Shown: one piece after another, positions 34,098 through 42,389 of the stretch
Position numbering within the stretch: the first letter of the stretch is position 1
How the letters are laid out: each line of letters starts with the position of its first letter
Assembly: GCA_025350815.1 (NCBI GenBank)
Contig: JANXXE010000202.1
Coordinates: 1-57,459 of the forward strand
Direction: 5' to 3'
DNA length: 57,459 nucleotides
Source: Myxococcales bacterium
Lineage (GTDB): Bacteria; Myxococcota_A; Polyangia; Fen-1088
Notes under the pieces: model-generated
What the model was told of the DNA's origin: nothing
Seen by the model: the letters and a program-made list of their open reading frames with translations, nothing else
Database searches by the model: none
Made by a program: the position numbers and the translations under genes

Positions 34098-36410
34098 GTG
34101 GCACGAGCGTTCTTGGCAGTCTCGTTGTGGTTGTCCCTGCTGATGGGAACGGCGTTCGCGCGCGTCGTCCAGATGCCCGAGGGGGGCAGGGCGGTGCCGG
34201 TTGCGGGAAAGGGTGTCATCTGTGGATCGCCGCCGGCCGGCTGGTCGCTGGAGGCCGATCGCACCGCACTGAGGCCCCCTGCGGCGGGTGACAGCCTCGC
34301 CCTTGTGCCCATCGACGTGACGATCGCCCCAAACCCTGAGTCCTGCGGACAAGCGAAGGATGTGGTGACGGTCGTCGCGACCGCGCCGTTGCCCGAGATC
34401 GAAGCTGCGGGTGTGGTCCTTCTGCCGGACGAAGGTCGGGTTGAGTTGCGCGGCCAGCGCCTGGCCGGCGTTCAGGTTCTGTGGGAGGCGGAGGGCAAGA
34501 CCGGCCAGGAGGCGTGTCTGGAGCCGTCCCCCACGGGCAAGGTCCAGCAGTGTGTCGTGCCCGTGCGGCCCCGCCTGCCCGCGGACGCGGCCCTGCGCTG
34601 GTTGCCGGCCCGGGGCCGTTCGGGCGGCGATGTCATCACCTTCGATGCCAACGGCGCGCGTCTTGAGCCCGCACAGATGGTGCTTCGGCCGTCCCGTACC
34701 GTTCTGTCGGCCATGTTCGCGGCGTCAGTCGCGGTCGATGTCTCGCAGGGCCGCGCCCGTGTTCCGTTGATTCACCCCGAGGCAGTCGCGTCCGTCGACT
34801 GCGGCCAGGCGACGTGCGAGCTGTCCGACGGGGCGTTGGTGATTTGGGGTGTGCCCGCGGCGGCCAGCAGCGTCACCGCCCGCCTGCGCCTGGCAGCGCG
34901 GGTCGTCTTTTCGAAGGGCAGCGCCACGGAAACGGTTGTCAGCGAATCGTTGCCGGTGTTTCGCTGCCAGCTGGCGATCGCGTCCGGCCCGCCTGTGCGC
35001 GACGCCGACGAAACCCAGTTGGTCGTGCGGATGGATCAGCAGGATCAGCGCTGTGGCAAGGATCTGCGCCTGCGCTGGACGATGGGCGGCGAGTCTTTGG
35101 AAGCCGTGCGGACTGTCCGGACCAAGGACGCGCTGTTCGTGCAGTTGCGCGCCGGGCGCATCACCGGCGAACGAATCACGGTGATGGCGGCGCGCGCCGA
35201 TCTGGACAACGCCAGCATCGCAACCGTCAGCGCGCCGACGGCGCCCGCGCCCCGGCCGCGCACGTTGATCGAGCTGCCCCGCATAGGAAAGATCGAGTTC
35301 ATACCGACGAACCGCGATGCGTGGCTGTCGGTCGCGGGCGCCGGAGATCACGCCCGTTTCGTCCCCCTGCCCATCGAGGGGGCCTATACCGTTCGCGGGA
35401 TGGAAGGCCGGCGTTTCCTGGTGCGCGGCGATGAGAACGCAGGCGGGTTTGTGTCACTGCGTTTCGGATATCGTGGCGAGGGGTTACCGTCCGAGTTCGC
35501 CGAGACCGATCTGGCAGTCGTCAGCGAACGCGTTCAGCGGGCCGTGCGTGAGGCCAGCGTGCCCGCGCCGCTGGGCGAGTCAGCCGAGGGAAGCAATCCG
35601 CTGGTTGAACTGTTGTGCGCTGACGCCCGCGGCGTGGCCCAGCGCCTGGCGCCCGGACGTCCCCACCGGATCCCTTTCGAGTCGCGGGGCACCTGCCGCG
35701 TCGTCATTCACCGCGAGCGGCTGCGCCCCGAAGACGGCCTGCAGGAAATCATCGTCGAGGCGGATGTCACGCGGCCCGACGGCAGCAGCCGGAGCGAGGC
35801 CAGGGTCAGCGAGCGCATGGTTCTGAATCCGGGCGCCGACAGCCGCGTCATCGCCCTGCGCGGTGGGACCGAACAATTCGATCACGTCCTGGTGCGCGTG
35901 TCGCACGTCTTCGACGAATCTCGCTATGCGCTGAGCCCCCTGGCGCGCAATGGTGTCCCGTCGGCACAGTGGTCGGTCACCATCGAAGGCGGCCGTTTTC
36001 GGCTGTACGCCACCGCCGAGATTCCGGCCGGCCTGTATCGTGTGAACGCGCCGTCCGGTCAGCTGACGTTGAACTTTGGGGTTTTGTCCCGCATCACGAC
36101 CCTCGACCCGCGTGGCAAGGAACGCCTTTTGGGGGCGGAACTCGGCCTAATGGGTGTGGGGCTGATCCAGAGTCCGGGGGCCATTGGCCAGTACCCGCCA
36201 ACGTTGGCAGCCGTGGGGGGACTCGGTATTCGGGTGCCGCTCGGGGGTGGCGCGGCGGTCAGTGTCCACGCCTGGGTAGCCTACGAATTCCGCCGTGACT
36301 TTCTTTACGCGCCCGATCTCAGCGACCAGATGCGGAAGCAGGACGCCCCACACTGGATGTTCATCTTCGGTCCCAGCATCGCCATAGGCAACGTCGGGAC
36401 GAATCTGTAG
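34098..36410 (+). CDS. Large secreted protein of unknown function, 770 aa
   Basis: The GTG start at 34098 gives a clear signal peptide (hydrophobic core LAVSLWLSLLMG, cleavage after AFA about residue 22). The rest is beta-rich and looks like several Ig-like modules with widely spaced Cys (for example near residues 43, 82, 133, 147, 235 and 242) that could pair in the periplasm. The last 110 residues (LGAELGLMGVGLIQ...VSVHAWVAYEFRRDF...MFIFGPSIAIGNVGTNL) have alternating hydrophobic strands compatible with a small outer-membrane beta-barrel or barrel fragment. I cannot name a family. TATCGT ends 6 nt before the start, with no Shine-Dalgarno. It ends 2 bp from the next, convergent gene. Confidence 0.7.
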   Translation: MARAFLAVSLWLSLLMGTAFARVVQMPEGGRAVPVAGKGVICGSPPAGWSLEADRTALRPPAAGDSLALVPIDVTIAPNPESCGQAKDVVTVVATAPLPEIEAAGVVLLPDEGRVELRGQRLAGVQVLWEAEGKTGQEACLEPSPTGKVQQCVVPVRPRLPADAALRWLPARGRSGGDVITFDANGARLEPAQMVLRPSRTVLSAMFAASVAVDVSQGRARVPLIHPEAVASVDCGQATCELSDGALVIWGVPAAASSVTARLRLAARVVFSKGSATETVVSESLPVFRCQLAIASGPPVRDADETQLVVRMDQQDQRCGKDLRLRWTMGGESLEAVRTVRTKDALFVQLRAGRITGERITVMAARADLDNASIATVSAPTAPAPRPRTLIELPRIGKIEFIPTNRDAWLSVAGAGDHARFVPLPIEGAYTVRGMEGRRFLVRGDENAGGFVSLRFGYRGEGLPSEFAETDLAVVSERVQRAVREASVPAPLGESAEGSNPLVELLCADARGVAQRLAPGRPHRIPFESRGTCRVVIHRERLRPEDGLQEIIVEADVTRPDGSSRSEARVSERMVLNPGADSRVIALRGGTEQFDHVLVRVSHVFDESRYALSPLARNGVPSAQWSVTIEGGRFRLYATAEIPAGLYRVNAPSGQLTLNFGVLSRITTLDPRGKERLLGAELGLMGVGLIQSPGAIGQYPPTLAAVGGLGIRVPLGGGAAVSVHAWVAYEFRRDFLYAPDLSDQMRKQDAPHWMFIFGPSIAIGNVGTNL

Positions 36411-36412
36411 GC

Positions 36413-36667
36413 TCAGCTCTCGGCGTAAAGGCGGATCTGCTCGCGCATCACATCGTCACTGAGGCCGGTGCGCAGATAGTCCTGCAGGCAGTCTGCAAGG
36501 GTGACCAGCATCTCCTCGACGCCCTTTTCCTGCATCAGCTTGGCCAGCAACGCCCGGGCCTCGCGGCTGTCGTCGTCACGGACGAAATCCTTGATCATGT
36601 CGATGGTCAGATCACCCGAAAAGTCGAGAACCGCATGCTCAAGGAGAAAGGCGACGAGCTGTTTCAC
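36413..36667 (-). CDS. Small hypothetical helical protein, 84 aa
   Basis: An acidic, all-helical soluble protein with no motif that I recognise. The GTG start at 36667 is supported by GGAGG five bases upstream on the minus strand, one of the best ribosome-binding sites in the window, so the gene is likely expressed. It shares its short upstream region with the DUF4398 lipoprotein gene transcribed the other way and converges with the large secreted protein. Possible regulator or chaperone; undetermined. Confidence 0.65.
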   Translation of the reverse strand: MKQLVAFLLEHAVLDFSGDLTIDMIKDFVRDDDSREARALLAKLMQEKGVEEMLVTLADCLQDYLRTGLSDDVMREQIRLYAES

Positions 36668-36808
36668 TTATGCCTCCGGACACGTGGCGAGGGATTGATA
36701 ACGGACCGTTAATATCTCTCAAACGTCCCAGGAATCAAGGAGGAATTTCGGATTTGACGAAGCGTTTCCGACGGTTCAGGCAGTTGCCGGTCCGCCGCGA
36801 GGCCGTTC

Positions 36809-36836
36809 TTGACTCCCCGGGCCGATTTGTTACGGT
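36809..36836 (+). promoter_or_regulatory. Candidate promoter of the DUF4398 lipoprotein operon
   Basis: TTGACT (36809-36814) and TACGGT (36831-36836) with a 16-bp spacer. The -10 ends 9 nt before the GTG start at 36846, so the mRNA would be leaderless or nearly so. Confidence 0.4.
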
Positions 36837-36845
36837 CGCCCCATC

Positions 36846-37178
36846 GTGTTGCGCTCACGTTGTCTTGGAGCGCTCGCGCTGGGTGTCTTGTCTTCTCTCG
36901 GTTGCGGGCCCGTCGAGTACCTGAACCAGGTCAGCAGTCGCGCGGCGACGGCATTGCTGCTGGCGCAGCAGCAGGGGGCCCGGCGTTACGCCCCGTACGA
37001 ATACGCGAAAGCGGCGGAGTACTACCACAAGGCGCGCGAGGAGGCCGGGTACTCGTCCTACCAGGCGGCAATCGACTACGGGCGCAAGTGCGAGGAACTG
37101 GCCAGCAAGGCGCAGGCGTTGTCGCGCGAGCGGTCGGCGCCGCGTGCCGCGGGTTCCGCGCCGGCAGAGGCGAAATGA
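36846..37178 (+). CDS. DUF4398-like lipoprotein, 110 aa
   Basis: A small lipoprotein with lipobox SSLGC (Cys20), followed by a helical hairpin with YAPYEYAKAAEYYHKAREEAGYSSYQAAIDYG. This is the DUF4398 / periplasmic lipoprotein-TPR-like pattern, seen next to OmpA-domain genes in many Gram-negatives. The start is GTG 36846. Its stop overlaps the OmpA gene start in an ATGA, so the two are co-translated and probably form a peptidoglycan-tethering pair at the outer membrane. Confidence 0.8.
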   Translation: MLRSRCLGALALGVLSSLGCGPVEYLNQVSSRAATALLLAQQQGARRYAPYEYAKAAEYYHKAREEAGYSSYQAAIDYGRKCEELASKAQALSRERSAPRAAGSAPAEAK

Positions 37179-38269
37179 TCGCGCGCGAGGGTTCGCTGCC
37201 GTCGCGCCACGCATTGCTGTGTGTGCTGGTGATGACCGCGTCGGCATGCGCGGGCACGGACCTCGTGATGCAGGCGCGCGCTCTGCGCGGTGACGTCAAA
37301 GCCGTTCGCGACGACGGGGCGTACCGGTGTGCGCCGGTCGAACTGGCGCGGGCCGAGGCCAATGTCGAGTTCGCCGAGCAAGAACTGGATCAAGGCGACT
37401 ACTTTCGCGCGAAGGACCACCTCAAGATCGCCGACGCGAATGCCCGCGAGGCGCGTCGACTGTCACCGCCTGACAAATGCCGTGCCCCGGCCCGACCGGT
37501 GTCCGCCCGCCCCAACGATTCGGACGGCGATGGGATTCCCGACGACCAGGACAAGTGTCCGGCCGAGCCCGAAGATAGGGACGGGTTTCAAGACAGTGAT
37601 GGCTGTCCCGAACTCGACAACGACAGCGACGGCATCCTCGACACCAACGACAAGTGCCCGACCGAGCCCGAGGACGCTGACGGCTTCGAAGACAGTGACG
37701 GCTGCCCGGATCCCGACAACGATCAAGACGGTGTTCTGGACGCGGCCGACAAGTGTCCCGCCGACAAGGAAGACCGGGATGGCTTCGAGGACGGCGATGG
37801 CTGTCCTGATCCTGACAACGACAAGGACGGCGTGCTGGACGCGGCCGACAAGTGCCCGAACGAGGCGGGGCCGCGCGACAACGACGGTTGCCCGCAGAAG
37901 TTTGCGCTGATCAAAATCACCCAGGGAAAGATCGAGATCAAGCAGACCATATTCTTCCAGACGGCCAAGGCCGTCATCATGGGCAAGAGCTATCCCCTGC
38001 TCGACGAGGTTGCGCTGGCGCTCAAGGGGCGGCCGACGATGAACGTGCGCATCGAAGGGCACACCGACAGCCGTGGCAACCGCGCCCTGAACACGCGGCT
38101 GTCGGCGGCGCGCGCGGATTCGGTCAGGGCGTATCTGGTGGGCAAGGGCATCGGGGCGGATCGGCTGGAATCGCGGGGTTTCGGCCCCGACCAGCCGATC
38201 GAGACCAACAAGACCGCGACCGGGCGCGAAAAGAATCGCCGGGTCGAGTTCGTTATCACCCAGCAGTAG
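37175..38269 (+). CDS. OmpA-family lipoprotein with DUF4398-like and TSP3 repeats
   Basis: A 364-residue outer-membrane lipoprotein. Lipobox TASAC (Cys25) comes first, then a DUF4398-like helical region (about 40-95), then four thrombospondin type 3-like calcium-binding repeats rich in DxDxDG (about 114-239), then a C-terminal OmpA domain (about 260-362) with HTDSRGN and NTRLSAARADSVRAYL motifs that bind peptidoglycan. It thus links the outer membrane to the cell wall with a Ca-stiffened stalk. The start at ATG 37175 overlaps the upstream stop. The 366 bases of open frame before it are a shadow of the DUF4398 gene. Confidence 0.93.
   Translation: MIAREGSLPSRHALLCVLVMTASACAGTDLVMQARALRGDVKAVRDDGAYRCAPVELARAEANVEFAEQELDQGDYFRAKDHLKIADANAREARRLSPPDKCRAPARPVSARPNDSDGDGIPDDQDKCPAEPEDRDGFQDSDGCPELDNDSDGILDTNDKCPTEPEDADGFEDSDGCPDPDNDQDGVLDAADKCPADKEDRDGFEDGDGCPDPDNDKDGVLDAADKCPNEAGPRDNDGCPQKFALIKITQGKIEIKQTIFFQTAKAVIMGKSYPLLDEVALALKGRPTMNVRIEGHTDSRGNRALNTRLSAARADSVRAYLVGKGIGADRLESRGFGPDQPIETNKTATGREKNRRVEFVITQQ
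37513..37893 (+). repeat. TSP3-type calcium-binding repeat region
   Basis: Coding repeats in the OmpA lipoprotein with unit DxDGDGxxDxxDKCP...DxDGFxDxDGCPxxDN. Four units of about 30 residues are seen; the last is shortened. Asp/Asn positions match calcium-binding TSP3 repeats. Confidence 0.85.
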
Positions 38270-38287
38270 TCATCAGGAGGTGAGCGC

Positions 38288-40036
38288 GTGATTGACCCTT
38301 GCAAAGGCCGCGTCAGGACTTCGGCGACGCGGCTCGTGGTTCTGCTGTGCGCTCTTGGTTGCGGCAGCGCCTACGCTGACGAAAGCCCGACCGATCGACT
38401 GAAGACGCTCAATCGCGAGGCGCTGGCCAGTTACGCGTCGTCTGACTTCGATTCTGCCAAGGTGTCGCTGCTTGAAGCCATCGGCGTCGGCACGAAGGCT
38501 GCGCTGTCCGACAGTCCGATGATGGCGCGGACCTACGTGCATCTCGCGGCCGTTTATCTCAACGGATACAAGGATCGCGGCCACGCACTTCGTTATCTGA
38601 TGACCGCGCTGAAGATCCGATCGGACATCGAGCTGACGGAGGCTGTGGCGACGCCGGCCCTCAAAGACGTTTTCGCGCTGGCCCAGGCGGAGGCCAAGCG
38701 CAATGCAGCGGCGGCGGCCAAGGCCCCGCCTGTTGTCGGTGCCGCGCCCGCACCGGTCGCGAAGCCCGCGCCCGCGCCGGTCGCGGAAAGGCCCGCGCCG
38801 GTCGCGAAGCCCGCGCCGGTCGTGGAGAAGCCCGCACCGGTGGTAAAGCCCGCGCCCGCACCGGTCGCGAAGCCCGCACCGGTCGTCGAAAAGCCCGCGT
38901 CCGCGCCCGCCCCCAAGGCCCCGGCTGCTGCCCCGGCGCCGGTCGTCGCGCAAGCGCCGAAGCCGAAGCCGCAGCCCAAGGCCAAGGTCGAGAAGAAGCG
39001 AGTCGGTCCCGAGGAGCCGGACCTGCCCGCCAGCATTCCGCAGGCGCTGTACTGTCCCAACGTCGACGAGGCCCCGCCCCGTGCGCAGATGCTGTTGCGT
39101 TGTGTGGCGCAACCGGGTGTCAGGATGGCCCGCGTCCTGTTGTTCTATCGCGCCCCGGGCAAGGAGGACTTCACTGCGGTGCCGATGGTGAAGTCACCAA
39201 AGGGTTGGTACTCGGGCGTGGTACCAGCTGATGTCGTGACGGCCAAGTCGCTGCAATATTATTTCGAAGCGCGCGATGGTTCCGACAAAGCGGTGGCTGA
39301 CAACGGCCGCAACGACAGCCCCAACCTGATGATCATCCGCGCCGGTGTTCCGCCCGTCGGGCAGGGGGCGGCGGGGCTGCGTGTTTCCCGGCGGGGCGAT
39401 GGCGACGCCGCTTCGGCCGAGGACAATCCCCTTTCCCACATCGAGGCTGAAAAGGTACGGGAGCTGGAGGAAGCGGGTCACCACATGCGCGAGGCCAAGG
39501 CCCTGTGGATTGGGTTCGGTGTCGGGTCAGGATACGGCTGGCACCCTTCGACGAAGCTCGAGTACCACAACAAGTTGAGCGTGGGCGCCGGCTTCACCCC
39601 TGCCGGCTTGCTGCACTTCATCCCTGAGGTCGGGTACCAGGTGACTTCGTCGCTGGCGATCTCACTGGCCGTTCGTTACCAGTACGTGCCGTCGAGCGGC
39701 TCGGGTGACGTGACCGTTGGCGCCCCCAAGACCAGCGCTGTCGCGGCGCTGGTGCGCGTCTTTCAGTTCTTCGGTGAGGGGAACACCCAGCCGTTCGTGT
39801 CCGGCATGCTGGGCGGCGGCCAGGGCGTGCGTCTTGTCGTGTCGCCGAAGCCCGACATGGGTCTCATCTCCAGCGACACCGTGCGCGGCGGGCCGCTGCT
39901 CGTCGGGGCCGGCGGGGGCATCCTGTACCACTTGAGCCCGCACGCCGCGATTGTGGCCGAGCTCAAGTTGACGCTGGGTGCGGGGGATCTGGCGGCGGTC
40001 TTCGACCTGACGACAGGCGTTCAGATCGGATTCTGA
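38288..40036 (+). CDS. Outer-membrane protein with TPR-like, Pro-rich and beta-barrel parts
   Basis: A 582-residue exported protein. After a signal peptide (about 1-31) come a helical TPR-like domain (about 35-130), a repeated Lys-Pro-Ala-Pro-Val linker (about 150-235), an Ig-like beta domain with two Cys (about 255-350), a short helix and a C-terminal outer-membrane beta-barrel-like part (about 395-582, ending in GVQIGF with terminal Phe). The terminal Phe fits BAM recognition. Start GTG 38288 has a perfect AGGAGGTGA (38275-38283) 5 nt upstream. It follows the OmpA gene by 18 bp, and its end overlaps the convergent kinase gene by 16 bp. Confidence 0.8.
   Translation: MIDPCKGRVRTSATRLVVLLCALGCGSAYADESPTDRLKTLNREALASYASSDFDSAKVSLLEAIGVGTKAALSDSPMMARTYVHLAAVYLNGYKDRGHALRYLMTALKIRSDIELTEAVATPALKDVFALAQAEAKRNAAAAAKAPPVVGAAPAPVAKPAPAPVAERPAPVAKPAPVVEKPAPVVKPAPAPVAKPAPVVEKPASAPAPKAPAAAPAPVVAQAPKPKPQPKAKVEKKRVGPEEPDLPASIPQALYCPNVDEAPPRAQMLLRCVAQPGVRMARVLLFYRAPGKEDFTAVPMVKSPKGWYSGVVPADVVTAKSLQYYFEARDGSDKAVADNGRNDSPNLMIIRAGVPPVGQGAAGLRVSRRGDGDAASAEDNPLSHIEAEKVRELEEAGHHMREAKALWIGFGVGSGYGWHPSTKLEYHNKLSVGAGFTPAGLLHFIPEVGYQVTSSLAISLAVRYQYVPSSGSGDVTVGAPKTSAVAALVRVFQFFGEGNTQPFVSGMLGGGQGVRLVVSPKPDMGLISSDTVRGGPLLVGAGGGILYHLSPHAAIVAELKLTLGAGDLAAVFDLTTGVQIGF
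38746..38900 (+). repeat. KPAP(V/A) coding repeat in the Pro-rich linker
   Basis: A short-period repeat of (G)CGAAGCCCGC(GC)CGGTCG-like units encoding KPAPV/KPAPAPV/EKPAPV in irregular order. The low-complexity DNA could vary in length by recombination. Confidence 0.8.
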
Positions 40037-41166
40037 CCGGGGTCCGTCGGCGAGAACACCTGTGCCGCCTGTGCGACCGCGCTGGCCCGCTGGTGCGGGT
40101 CGGCGATCGTCAGGGCGGCGACCAGGCGCAACAGGCGCGGGTATTCCTGGTCAAGGGCCCGGCTGGTCGGCAGTGGCCCGGGATCGTAGCGACCGGCGAT
40201 CAGATCGGCTTGCGTGCGCAGGGGACTGCCGGCCAGCGCTTCCCAGAGCACGGCGCCGGCCGCGAACAAATCCGTCTGGACCGATGGCGCCGCCCCCCGA
40301 AACTGCTCGGGCGCCAGATAAAGCGGGGTGCCGCCGGGGCTGTCAGGACCTTCGGGCTGCGCCCCCGGGCCGCGCGCCACGCCAAAATCTGCCAGCACCG
40401 GCTGTCCCGAATCACGAAACAGAATGTTCCGCGGTGTGATGTCAGCGTGGACGACGCCCTGGCCGTGGACGAAGGCCAGCGTCGACAACAGGCCGCGCGC
40501 TATCCTGGCGACGTCAGCGGGCGGCAGTCGGCGGTCGGGTGCAACGTTCAGTCGGTCGCGCAGCGATCCGCCGGGCAGAAATTCCATGGCCAGCAAACCG
40601 GCCGCCTCGTCGAGGTCGTAGACCGCGACCACGCCGGGGTGTCGGAGGCTGGCCATAGTACGTGCCTCATTGAAGAAGCGCCGGGCGGACACGTTTGCGC
40701 GCCCGGGGCCGCCCGTCGGGTGAAGAATCTTGAGCGCCAGCGGCAGGTCAAGGGTGCGATCTCGAGCCAGGTAGACGGTGGCCGTGGCGCCCCGGCCGAG
40801 TTCGCGCTGCAATTCGAAGCGCTGCACGGGCACACCGGCCGGGCCGGACAGCGTTGCGGTCGCCATCGTCGTGGGGGGCGGCGGCAGGTGGACCTGGTCC
40901 CCCCGCGCGGGCGCGAGGCGGTCGAGATGGGCGAGGGCCTCGGGATGATCGATGTCGTCCGCAAGCAGGCGTTCCCAGCGGACGATCGCGGCGGAGGTCC
41001 GACCCTCTTGCTCGTCGAGCTCGGCCAGTCGCGCCAGGGCCGCCGCACCGATTTGTTCCCCGCGGTCTTCCAGCGGCGTCAGGACCGCCCGCGCCGCCGT
41101 CGCTTCGCCCAAAGAGGCCAGGCGCGTCCCGTGCGCCAGCGCCTCGGCGGCCTCGTCGTCGGTCAC
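40021..41166 (-). CDS. Hanks-type Ser/Thr protein kinase with TPR-like N terminus
   Basis: A 381-residue soluble kinase. Residues 1-85 are helical and TPR-like. The kinase domain (about 117-375) has Gly-loop LGRGATAT (123-130), catalytic K146, E167, catalytic loop H240-A241-D242 with N247, D260-F-G, and APEQF (285-289). The usual HRD is HAD, so this is a non-RD kinase and may not depend on activation-loop phosphorylation. There is no TM helix or PASTA domain. Its GTG start overlaps the FHA gene stop (GTGA), so it is translated with that gene. The FHA protein is the obvious phosphothreonine reader for it. Confidence 0.92.
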   Translation of the reverse strand: MTDDEAAEALAHGTRLASLGEATAARAVLTPLEDRGEQIGAAALARLAELDEQEGRTSAAIVRWERLLADDIDHPEALAHLDRLAPARGDQVHLPPPPTTMATATLSGPAGVPVQRFELQRELGRGATATVYLARDRTLDLPLALKILHPTGGPGRANVSARRFFNEARTMASLRHPGVVAVYDLDEAAGLLAMEFLPGGSLRDRLNVAPDRRLPPADVARIARGLLSTLAFVHGQGVVHADITPRNILFRDSGQPVLADFGVARGPGAQPEGPDSPGGTPLYLAPEQFRGAAPSVQTDLFAAGAVLWEALAGSPLRTQADLIAGRYDPGPLPTSRALDQEYPRLLRLVAALTIADPHQRASAVAQAAQVFSPTDPGQNPI

Positions 41167-42335
41167 GCGATCTCCAGGCGCAACGATCCAGATTCAAGTT
41201 CGAGGACGTCGCCGACCAGAAGATCGCAGACCGGCCCGACCAGATGTCCCGCGATTCGCAGCGACACGCCGGGCGCGCGCCCCAGTCGGATGGTGTCGGG
41301 ACAGAAGGACACCGAAAGCCCCGCCGCACCGGAGAATGCGTTGACCAGAGGTATCGGGCCCGTCCCGACGACGGCGACCAGACCGCGATCCAGGCCCGTG
41401 TGGCAGACCAGTTCCACGAGGCCGGGTCCCAGGGATCGGTAGGTGAGTTCGCAGTGGTCCCCGAGACCGAGGCGGCCTTCACCCGTGAGCGCGAAGGGCT
41501 GGCCGATGGGGATCCCGGCGATGCGGGTGCCGACGCGAGAGCCCGCGTCCTGTACGACCAAACCCTCAGTTCCCGCGACGATGGTGGCGTGGCGCCGTGA
41601 CACGCTGGGGTCACGCAGGACAACCTGCGCCAGTCCGTCGCGGCCAAGAAGGCAGGGAGTTTCCGCGACGCGAACCCGCCGCCCGTCGGATCCGATCAGC
41701 GTCAGGGCGCGGCCCCGGCACAAGCGGCGTTCCAGATCGCGGGCTGAAGCACGCAGGGCGCTGCCGTCGGGGTGGCCGTCAGGGATCTCGGATGCCGCCC
41801 CGACCGCCGCCGCGCGCTCGCCGGACGCAAGAAGGATCTCGAAACGGCGAAAGGCGTCGGCCGCGGTTCGTCGATGCGCGCGCGCGTTGTCGTCGCGGGC
41901 CAAGGCGGCCTCTAGAGGCTCGATCGCGCCCAGGGCGGCATACGCATCAGCGGCGCGCACATGATCACCGGTCCGCTCGAAGATCTCGGCCGCCCGCTGG
42001 AAGTCCCCCACCTCAAATAGAAGCTCACCCGCCGCGCGGAGGGCGTGCATGACGGCCGCCGTCGGTTCGGCGCAACGGGCTCTGCCAACGAGGGCGGCCG
42101 CCGCCAGCCGCTTGAGGCTCGACACCGGCTCGCCTCCGGTGGCTTCTGCAATGGCCGAGGTCGACTCGTGAAGATCTTCCAGTGTCGTCGGCTCGCCGCC
42201 CGCCTCGTTCAACAATCGTTCGATAGCCGTCCAGTCCCGGTCGCGCACCAGCCGGCGCGTGAGGACCCCCAGCCGTCCCTCTTTCACGGCGGTCTGAAGA
42301 TCCTGCGCTGACAGCGGCGACTTGGCGTCGGCCAT
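41163..42335 (-). CDS. FHA-domain protein with TPR-like N terminus
   Basis: A 390-residue protein. Residues 1-200 are helical and TPR-like. An FHA domain (about 207-300) contains LLGRD (229-233), S245-RRH (247-249) and GSRVGTRI near 265-272 (Asn of the canonical motif replaced), so phosphothreonine binding is plausible. A second beta-rich region (about 310-390) ends the protein. The start is ATG 42335 with TACCCT on the minus strand 9 nt before it. It is the first gene of the FHA-kinase pair and is divergent from the 501-aa unknown gene across 54 bp. The 550 residues of open frame upstream are a shadow. Confidence 0.9.
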   Translation of the reverse strand: MADAKSPLSAQDLQTAVKEGRLGVLTRRLVRDRDWTAIERLLNEAGGEPTTLEDLHESTSAIAEATGGEPVSSLKRLAAAALVGRARCAEPTAAVMHALRAAGELLFEVGDFQRAAEIFERTGDHVRAADAYAALGAIEPLEAALARDDNARAHRRTAADAFRRFEILLASGERAAAVGAASEIPDGHPDGSALRASARDLERRLCRGRALTLIGSDGRRVRVAETPCLLGRDGLAQVVLRDPSVSRRHATIVAGTEGLVVQDAGSRVGTRIAGIPIGQPFALTGEGRLGLGDHCELTYRSLGPGLVELVCHTGLDRGLVAVVGTGPIPLVNAFSGAAGLSVSFCPDTIRLGRAPGVSLRIAGHLVGPVCDLLVGDVLELESGSLRLEIA

Positions 42336-42389
42336 TGTCTGTGAAGGGTAGCGCGCAGCGGGGCAACCCCCAAGGTACACTGAGGATCC
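42336..42389. promoter_or_regulatory. 54-bp divergent promoter region
   Basis: TACACT (42376-42381) lies 8 nt before the ATG of the 501-aa gene and TACCCT (minus strand, 42350-42345) lies 9 nt before the FHA ATG. Two back-to-back, short-leader promoters would couple the two gene pairs. A GAGGA just before 42390 could also serve as a Shine-Dalgarno for the rightward gene. Confidence 0.35.

Noticed and set aside
33803-34312. Minus-strand frame of 169 codons in the gene-poor stretch
   Set aside because: Overlaps the signal-peptide coding start of the 770-aa gene, has no start signals and no recognised domain; noted only as a possible remnant.
36670-36924. Small plus-strand frame with AAGGAGG inside (around 36736)
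   Set aside because: The SD-like run precedes only a TTG, and the frame overlaps the better supported lipoprotein gene.
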